The notes under the pieces: generated by a model
The model's input: the letters and a program-made list of their open reading frames with translations, nothing else
Told to the model about the DNA's origin: nothing
Databases searched by the model: none
Made by a program: the position numbers and the translations under genes
From: an uncultured Paracoccaceae bacterium
GTDB lineage: Bacteria; Pseudomonadota; Alphaproteobacteria; Rhodobacterales; Rhodobacteraceae
Reading direction: 5' to 3'
Length of the DNA stretch: 64,000 nt
Assembly (NCBI GenBank): GCA_947501355.1
Contig: CANMVA010000001.1
Span: forward strand, 2,441,492-2,505,491
Shown here: in pieces, positions 57,915 to 64,000 of the stretch
Numbering within the stretch: the first letter of the stretch is position 1
How the letters are laid out: every line of letters begins with the position of its first letter

Positions 57915-59162
57915 ATGGACACGCATGAATTGTGCTTGAGCAACACGTATATCGATCACGTCGCCTGCTATCTGAAGCGGCTGACATACAACATCCACGA
58001 CAGGAGTACCGGGAGCGAAGGGAACCGTGAAGCAGCTGCACTTGTTGCTGGACTGTTTCGATCTCGTGCCTGGAGGACACAAACCCAGGATTTTCCAGCG
58101 CTTGATTGGCAGGATAACGGGACCACTCTGACCGCAACGGACGGAACAGTTTTCGACGTATCTGCCAGCCCTTACTCGGCAGGTTGTGAAGCGCTTGGAA
58201 ACCTGACCGCGGTATCGACTTTTGAAGAGCTCGAAACGTCGGATCTCTCGAAGAAGCTCGTTCTGCTCCATGGAGAGATTGTGCAAGAACCGCTGATGCC
58301 GAAGAACTTTCCGTTCTACAGTGTGGAAGAGCATCAAAAGATAATCGCTCGACTTGAGAAATCCGGCGCGGTCGGCGTGATTTGCGCAATGCCACACGAT
58401 GAAGAGGCTTCAACGTCAGCAGCACCTGCTCCACTGATCGAAGACGGTGATTTTGACATTCCGTCGGTCGTCATGACGGAGGAGGAAGGACAACGTCTTC
58501 TTTCATTTAACGGGAAGCGGGTCATCCTTATCTCACGCAGCGAAAGAAAGCCGTCGACTGCTTCCAACGTCATCGCGCGGATCAACGAGGACGCGCCAAA
58601 ACGCATCGTTTTGACGGCGCATATAGACGCCAAAAAGGACATCCCGGGCGCGCTTGATAACGGCACTGGCATCGCGACACTCTTGTTGCTCAGTGAATTG
58701 CTCGCCGATTACTCTGGAGATTTCTGCATCGAGCTGGTGGCGCTCAATGGAGAGGATCGTTACGCCGTCCCGGGCCAAGTCGCTTACATGGCAGCCAACT
58801 CCGATATGTTCGGATCCTTCAAAAACGTTGCCTTGAATATCAACATTGACGGCGTGGGATATGTCGAGGGCGAGACAGCGTTTTCTTTCTTTGGTCTTCC
58901 AGAAGACATGAAGCAGCTTGCTGTAGCAGAGCTTCTGAACAAGCCAGGGTCTTGTCAGGGCATCGAGTGGCCGCAAGGCGATCATAGTATGTTCGTTCAG
59001 GCCGGATGTCCCGCAATTGCTGTGACATCAAATTGGCTTCTGGAGAACATGGCCACGCAGTCGTTAACCCATTCGGCCGATGACACTATAGAGCGCGTCG
59101 ATCCGCTAAAGGTGGTGGCATGTGCTCAGTCTCTCAAAGGCTTCATCGAAGCGCTCTCCTGA
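57915..59162 (+). CDS. M28-family zinc peptidase with PA-like insert
   Basis: About 415 residues. A PA-like domain is likely in the N-terminal half (about 85-215). The M28 catalytic half has metal ligands H236 and D238 neighbours in TAHIDAKKDIPGALDNGTG, then NGEDRY (base Glu, with Asp where many members have a second Glu), NIDGVGY (Asp) and LTHSADDT (His). No signal peptide is obvious, so it may act in the cytoplasm. M28 enzymes are aminopeptidases or carboxypeptidases. The start at 57915 has GAGG upstream; 57903 is the alternative. It lies 52 bases before the RND operator. Confidence 0.85.
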   Translation: MDTHELCLSNTYIDHVACYLKRLTYNIHDRSTGSEGNREAAALVAGLFRSRAWRTQTQDFPALDWQDNGTTLTATDGTVFDVSASPYSAGCEALGNLTAVSTFEELETSDLSKKLVLLHGEIVQEPLMPKNFPFYSVEEHQKIIARLEKSGAVGVICAMPHDEEASTSAAPAPLIEDGDFDIPSVVMTEEEGQRLLSFNGKRVILISRSERKPSTASNVIARINEDAPKRIVLTAHIDAKKDIPGALDNGTGIATLLLLSELLADYSGDFCIELVALNGEDRYAVPGQVAYMAANSDMFGSFKNVALNINIDGVGYVEGETAFSFFGLPEDMKQLAVAELLNKPGSCQGIEWPQGDHSMFVQAGCPAIAVTSNWLLENMATQSLTHSADDTIERVDPLKVVACAQSLKGFIEALS

Positions 59163-59213
59163 AAATCTGATCTGGGTCCAATCGCATGGTGCCTCTCAAA
59201 CTTCTCCTAATTT

Positions 59214-59228
59214 TAGGTCAAAGACCTA
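59214..59228. promoter_or_regulatory. Palindrome TAGGTC-N3-GACCTA, TetR operator copy 2
   Basis: Same arms and spacing as 56518-56532, here with centre AAA and 122 bases before the start of the RND adaptor gene. It marks the promoter region of the RND operon and links it to the TetR gene at 56572. Confidence 0.65.
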
Positions 59229-59350
59229 TGCCTGAGCGGAGCCTCAATATGCAGTTACATCAACTGGTGGCGCGCGGCGAACGCGCGTTCCCCCCTTATC
59301 TCACGGCGAGGCATCGAACCTTGCGACGCACCGGTGGATCATCCGGCTTT

Positions 59351-60439
59351 ATGAAGCTGTGCATGATAAAGGCAGTGGCGGCTTCGGCGTTATTGCTGCT
59401 GCTCGCCTCCTGTTATGAAACAGAAGATGAAGGACCTGCGATCAGCACGCGGAAAACCGTTTCAATTTCGGAAGTGATGCCCAGCGGGGCTTTCGCATCA
59501 AGATCTTTTGTCGGGGTTGTCCAATCAGCGGAACGCGTACGGCTTGCATTCGCACAACCCGGCGCGATTGCCGTGATGAATGTCGATCTGGGCGATCACG
59601 TCGAAACAGATATGGAGCTCGCGACGCTCGAATTGCAGCCGTTTGATCGGCGCCGTGAACAGGCCAAGGCGGGCTTTGATCGGGCGACAGCAACATTCGA
59701 AGATCTAGAGCAGCGGCATGCGGCACAAAAAAAGCTCGTCCGGCAAGGATACTTCCCGAAGTTAACCTTTGAGACCACGACGTCTCAACTCGAAGCGGCA
59801 AGAGCAGACGTGCAGTCAGCTCAGTCTGAAGTTGAGCTCTCTGAGCGCGCCATTCGAGAAGCGCGTATCATTTCTCCGATTAGTGGCAGTGTCGCCCACC
59901 GAAGAACCGAACCTGGCGAGTTTGTAAGCCCTGGTCAAACTGTCTTCGAGATAGACGGTGATGGAGCGCTTGAAGCCGTGGTCACAGTGCCTGCCAGCCT
60001 GGCGTCCAATCTGGCCAAGGGAGCCGCTGTGACACTCACCAGCGCAGGTGTTTCCGCAGATGGCGTAGTCCTCAACATTGCCGAGCGACGACGGGCGGGT
60101 GGGCTCGTCACTGTCGAAGTCCTAATCATTGATGAATACTCGGACTTCGATCCTGGCTCCGTGGTTGAGGCGAAGTTCAGCCTGTCATCCTTAGACCAGA
60201 ACAAGGTCGATCTTCCACTTTCCGCCTTTCTTCCAAGCGATGTCGCGAACGAAGGCTCGGTCTTTGTATTCGACCCCGACACGGATCTGATCGAGCGTGT
60301 GAACGTATCCGTCACACCGACAGGTCGAGATATGCTCGAGACACTGTCCCTTGAGGCGGGAACCCTGATCGTTTCGGCTGGGGTCCGGTTCTTAAGTCAC
60401 GGCGATCACGTAAGGCCGTTGCCCTTCACATCGGAGTAG
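59351..60439 (+). CDS. RND efflux periplasmic adaptor (membrane fusion) lipoprotein
   Basis: 362 residues. Lipoprotein signal ending in lipobox L18-A19-S20-C21, so anchored to the inner membrane facing the periplasm. Then a beta-barrel/lipoyl half (VQSAERVRLAFAQPGAIAVMNVDLGDHV), an alpha-helical hairpin (LELQPFDRRREQAKAGFDRATATFEDLEQRHAAQKKLV ... REARIISPISGSVAHR), the second lipoyl half, and a C-terminal beta-barrel. It links the RND pump to an outer-membrane channel. The start at 59351 gives a proper lipoprotein signal; upstream frames to 59186 do not. Five bases before the pump gene. Confidence 0.9.
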   Translation: MKLCMIKAVAASALLLLLASCYETEDEGPAISTRKTVSISEVMPSGAFASRSFVGVVQSAERVRLAFAQPGAIAVMNVDLGDHVETDMELATLELQPFDRRREQAKAGFDRATATFEDLEQRHAAQKKLVRQGYFPKLTFETTTSQLEAARADVQSAQSEVELSERAIREARIISPISGSVAHRRTEPGEFVSPGQTVFEIDGDGALEAVVTVPASLASNLAKGAAVTLTSAGVSADGVVLNIAERRRAGGLVTVEVLIIDEYSDFDPGSVVEAKFSLSSLDQNKVDLPLSAFLPSDVANEGSVFVFDPDTDLIERVNVSVTPTGRDMLETLSLEAGTLIVSAGVRFLSHGDHVRPLPFTSE

Positions 60440-60444
60440 TAGGA

Positions 60445-63400
60445 ATGCGAATAGCAACCAGCGCGCTAGGCCACGACCGTCTCACTTTGTTCTGCGCTTT
60501 GATTATTACTCTTGGTGGGCTCTTGGTGTTGAGCCGGTTTCCCTCTCAGAAAGAGCCAACTATTCCGGTAAAGCAGGCCATCATTGTCTCGGAGAATGAC
60601 AGTCTTTCAATCTGGGAGACCGAAGCCCTAATTGCGAAGCCACTTGAAATGATCGTGGAGCAACTGCCAGAGGTTTCAAACATCTATACGACAGTACGCG
60701 CAGGACAGGCGCAACTACGTGTCGAACTGGCAGATAACCATTCAGATACCAATGCCGCCTGGGCTCGCCTCAGGGCGAGAATTGCTACAGCAGAGCTACC
60801 ACAAGGGTCTTTGGGTCCATTTATCGACGACGATTTCGGTCGCGTCGCGGTCGCGACTTACGCAGCTGTTCCCGACATCGGATATAACTGGGGCGACACG
60901 CGACTGGCGGTCAAGGAACTTGTAAATGACCTAGATACAATGGAAAATGTCGGACGCATTACCGTTACAGGTATGCAGCCCGAGCGCGTTGTTATCACCC
61001 TCTCGCGAGAGGAATTGGCAAAACTCGAACTGTCTGTAAATCAGATTGCTGAGATTTTGAACGCCGATACATCTGCTGGCCCTTCAGGCTTTCTGCGCAC
61101 ATCGGGGCAACTGATCGAAATTGACGCTGACGGGCGTCTGCGCAATCTGGAGGAACTTCGAGACCTGCGCCTGCCATTGAATGATGGCGGCGCGATCGCG
61201 TTGCGGGACATCGCGAGTGTCAGCCGCGAAGCCCTCCAACCGCCACGAACTCTTGTCAGGTTTAATGGCCGACCAGCTGTGGTCGTCGGCATTGAGATGC
61301 TGCCAGATACGAATGTTCAGATTTTCGGGAATGAACTCAAAGACAGGATGCGCCTTCTGTCCGATCAGCTTCCGGTTGGCTTTGAGCTTGTCAAGGTCAG
61401 CTTCCAAGCTGATGTTGTGTCCAAGGTCATTAACGGGATGCAAAAGACCCTCTACCTGACAGTTGCTGTGGTTCTGATTGTAACCATTATCTTTCTCGGC
61501 TGGCGTACAGGTCTGATTGTCGGCCTATCGATACCCATAACGATGCTCGGCGCATTGTTGGTTATGCGTCCACTCGGGCTGGAGCTTAACCAGGTCACAA
61601 TTGCCGCGTTTATCATCGCGCTTGGAATACTCGTCGACAACGCAACGGTTATCGCGGAAGACATCTCCAGACGGGTCAACTCCAACGAAACCAGTAACGC
61701 TGCCGCTGAGAGAGCGACCTCTACACTCGGGCCACCGATGTTGATTTCAACTCTGGCAACAGCGATCGCGTTCTCGCCCCCCGTTTTCGCAGATAGCCTT
61801 TCGGCAGAGTATATGCGTGACCTTGCTTTCGTGATGGCGATCGTATTGCTGATCTCTTGGGTGGTTGCGGTGACATTCACTCCGCTGACGATCAGATACT
61901 TCATATCCGCCAAGGAGCAGGTAAGCGAGAACACTGCGGGGCCACCAAGCCGCAAGATATCTGAGCCTCGGTATCAAAAGGTGTACCGCTCTCTAATCAG
62001 TAAAATCCTAAAAATCCGCGTCCTGTTTTCTTGTCTGATAGTCTTGCTTTTGGCTGTCACACTGTTTGTTGCCCAAAGCATCCCCTTTAGCTTCCTTCCC
62101 CCGTCCGACCGCGATCAATTTCAGATACCATTTGAAATCTCCCCAGGATCACCGCCTGAGGAAACTCTAAGGTTCGTTCAGGACCTTTCAGATTTTTTGA
62201 ATGATCCGGAAAAGAACCCGGATGTTACAAGCCATGTCGCATATATCGGTTCAGGTGGCCCGCGTTTCATCCTCGGCCTCAATCCGCCAACAGCCGCCAC
62301 GCATCGCGCCTTTGTGGTTGTAAACACAAAAGCAGGTTCGGACATTTCGAACATCATCGAGCGCGTCCGACAGCATATCGAAACGACAATGCCCGACGTC
62401 GAGGCCAGACCAAAACTCTTCTCATTGGGAGAGACAGACGCTGGAATGGCTGCTCTCAAGATTACCGGAGACGATGCTTCAAAGCTGCGTCAATATGGAG
62501 AAACCTTGAAAGATGCCCTGCAGCAAGTCCCCGGGATCGTCGAGGTTCATCACGACTGGGAAGCGATCATTCCCCGGCTCAAGGCAAACATGGATGATGC
62601 GCGCATGCTTGCTGCGGGCCTCACGCGTGACAAGATAGCCCGCACGCTCGAGAGCGCGGTGCGCGGTTCAAGCATCACCGTTTATCAAGAACATGATGCG
62701 CAGTTGCCTGTGTTCTTCCGAGCACCTGAAAATGAGAGATCAGATTTCGACGCGCTGAGATCGCTGAACATAGAACGAAGTGACGGGCAGATTATTCCAC
62801 TTTCCGCCGTCGCAGATTTCGCATTGGTCGGAGAGCCAAGCGTCATACAACGTCATAATCATCAACGGGCCATTACTATATCGGGATTGCACCGTGACAT
62901 GACGGCTCAACAACTGGTGGATTACCTGCAGCCAAAAATTGAAACCCTTTCCATGCCTGATGGCTACGAGCTTACCCTTGAGGGAGAGATCCGGGAGGCG
63001 TCTGAGTCCGCTGCCGCCATCACAGAGCATCTGCCACATTGCTTGATTGCGATATTCGGGTTGTTCATCCTTCAATTTAACTCGGTGCGGCGCGCCACGA
63101 TCATCGCAGTGTCAGTGCCGTTCTGTCTTGTTGGGGTCAGTGCCGCACTTTTGCTCACAAGAATGCCCTTCGACTTCATGTCGTTTCTTGGGATCTTCGC
63201 TCTGATCGGCACTATCGTCTCGAATGCCATTCTGGTGATTGAGCGGGTCGACCAACTCCGCTCAGAAGGGCTTAGCCCGCACCAAGCCTTGATCGACGGC
63301 GCAACACAAAGGTTGCGCCCAATCATGCTCACGCAACTGACAACGATCTTGGGGCTGGTTCCCTTAATGCTCGCGTCCGAACCACTGTGGCGATCCTTTA

Positions 63401-63549
63401 ATGTCGTCGTGGTTGGCGGCTTGATTGCAGGCACTTTGATAAGTCTGGGGCTGGTTCCGGCACTATATGCTCTGTTCTTCCAAGTTGGCGCATCTGGCGC
63501 CACGAAAGGACGAGCCATGGGCCAAGGAACACTGTCCCAGCCAAGCTAG
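60445..63549 (+). CDS. RND-family efflux pump permease (AcrB-type)
   Basis: 1,034 residues, the full RND length: TM1, a large periplasmic loop (about 35-330), TM2-TM7, a second large loop (about 540-860), TM8-TM12. The proton-relay region in TM4 reads ALGILVDNATVIAEDISRR: one Asp of the classic DD pair is Asn, as in many HAE-type pumps. The inner-membrane trimer drives periplasmic or inner-leaflet compounds out with an adaptor and TolC-type channel. No TolC gene is in the window. Probably repressed by the TetR at 56572. Confidence 0.93.
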   Translation: MRIATSALGHDRLTLFCALIITLGGLLVLSRFPSQKEPTIPVKQAIIVSENDSLSIWETEALIAKPLEMIVEQLPEVSNIYTTVRAGQAQLRVELADNHSDTNAAWARLRARIATAELPQGSLGPFIDDDFGRVAVATYAAVPDIGYNWGDTRLAVKELVNDLDTMENVGRITVTGMQPERVVITLSREELAKLELSVNQIAEILNADTSAGPSGFLRTSGQLIEIDADGRLRNLEELRDLRLPLNDGGAIALRDIASVSREALQPPRTLVRFNGRPAVVVGIEMLPDTNVQIFGNELKDRMRLLSDQLPVGFELVKVSFQADVVSKVINGMQKTLYLTVAVVLIVTIIFLGWRTGLIVGLSIPITMLGALLVMRPLGLELNQVTIAAFIIALGILVDNATVIAEDISRRVNSNETSNAAAERATSTLGPPMLISTLATAIAFSPPVFADSLSAEYMRDLAFVMAIVLLISWVVAVTFTPLTIRYFISAKEQVSENTAGPPSRKISEPRYQKVYRSLISKILKIRVLFSCLIVLLLAVTLFVAQSIPFSFLPPSDRDQFQIPFEISPGSPPEETLRFVQDLSDFLNDPEKNPDVTSHVAYIGSGGPRFILGLNPPTAATHRAFVVVNTKAGSDISNIIERVRQHIETTMPDVEARPKLFSLGETDAGMAALKITGDDASKLRQYGETLKDALQQVPGIVEVHHDWEAIIPRLKANMDDARMLAAGLTRDKIARTLESAVRGSSITVYQEHDAQLPVFFRAPENERSDFDALRSLNIERSDGQIIPLSAVADFALVGEPSVIQRHNHQRAITISGLHRDMTAQQLVDYLQPKIETLSMPDGYELTLEGEIREASESAAAITEHLPHCLIAIFGLFILQFNSVRRATIIAVSVPFCLVGVSAALLLTRMPFDFMSFLGIFALIGTIVSNAILVIERVDQLRSEGLSPHQALIDGATQRLRPIMLTQLTTILGLVPLMLASEPLWRSFNVVVVGGLIAGTLISLGLVPALYALFFQVGASGATKGRAMGQGTLSQPS

Positions 63550-63568
63550 AACGAACGGGTCTACACAT

Positions 63569-64000
63569 ATGAGATATGTTGCTGTGGAACAGTTTGTGCC
63601 CATTGGGTTTGATCTGCTCGGTCCGAAAACAGGCATCCCGCTTGTGATCTGCCATGGGCTTGGCGCCTATCACATTCAATGGGAGGCCGAAGCCCACAGC
63701 TTTTCCAAGACCCGTCCAGTGCTAAGGATTGATTTGCGGGGTCACGGCGCGTCGGCCGACGTCAGAAACGGAAAACGAAAGGACTACTCAATCACACGCA
63801 TGGCCGAGGATGTCATTGGCGTCATCGAACATTGCGGATTTGAAAAAGTCGACTTTCTGGGCAACTCGTTGGGGGGCATGATCGGTCTTGAGATCATACA
63901 TCGAAAGCCTGAAATCCTTCGCAGCTTGATCACTTGCGGAACAGCCTACCGGTACAAGGTTTCTCCGCTGGTTATCTGGTCAAAGTTTGCAATGTATTAC
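63569..64000 (+). CDS. Alpha/beta hydrolase, 3' end outside window
   Basis: 144 residues are visible from ATG 63569 and the frame is open to the end. Alpha/beta-hydrolase features: the oxyanion-hole segment VICHGLGAYHIQWE (about 25-40), DLRGHGAS (about 58-65), and the nucleophile elbow GNSLGGMIG with Ser about residue 98. It resembles 3-oxoadipate enol-lactonase and related esterases. It begins 19 bases after the RND gene and may be in the same transcript. Substrate unknown. Confidence 0.85.
   Translation, partial: MRYVAVEQFVPIGFDLLGPKTGIPLVICHGLGAYHIQWEAEAHSFSKTRPVLRIDLRGHGASADVRNGKRKDYSITRMAEDVIGVIEHCGFEKVDFLGNSLGGMIGLEIIHRKPEILRSLITCGTAYRYKVSPLVIWSKFAMYY

Overview
The window reads as chromosome of an alphaproteobacterium of the Rhodobacteraceae (Roseobacter group). 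The evidence is GC-rich codon use, an fnrL-hemN pair beside a tandem universal stress protein, four complete TRAP transporters in 64 kb, and dense ATGA-coupled operons. No rRNA, tRNA, CRISPR array or intact transposase was seen. Domain calls are from reading motifs by eye, not from database searches.

Region by region. 1-4.2 kb: end of a universal stress protein, FnrL, oxygen-independent coproporphyrinogen III oxidase, a tiny membrane protein, and a MarR regulator divergent from a conserved small protein. 4.2-10.6 kb: a C4-dicarboxylate TRAP operon (dctPQM) divergent from a DctB/DctD two-component pair. Two matching palindromes lie between them, and the DctD AAA+ domain has lost its sigma54-contact motif. 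10.6-11.3 kb: two divergent small genes with candidate stress-sigma (GGAAC...GTT) promoters. 11.3-31.7 kb: a two-partner secretion operon whose exoprotein gene encodes 5,927 residues. Its TpsB transporter gene is flanked by two IalB-like periplasmic protein genes.

32-38 kb: a second TRAP operon with an IclR regulator, divergent from a GMC flavoprotein oxidoreductase, then a serine beta-lactamase-like hydrolase. 39-50 kb: two more TRAP systems around a catabolic group (RraA-like protein, gamma-glutamyltransferase-like hydrolase, 2-hydroxyacid dehydrogenase, LysR regulator, HpcH/HpaI aldolase). Together these look like uptake and breakdown of hydroxy or oxo organic acids. 50-52 kb: a cytoplasmic molybdopterin oxidoreductase without visible partners.

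52-64 kb: a looser, visibly less GC-rich region of drug-efflux type. It holds a TetR/SugE-like pair, small membrane proteins, a SnoaL-like protein, a BetI-like TetR, and a TetR-EmrE pair followed by a ClpX-type zinc-finger/HTH protein, an M28 peptidase, an RND efflux adaptor and pump, and the start of an alpha/beta hydrolase. The same palindrome, TAGGTC-N3-GACCTA, precedes both the TetR gene at 56.6 kb and the RND adaptor gene at 59.3 kb, which ties them into one predicted regulon.
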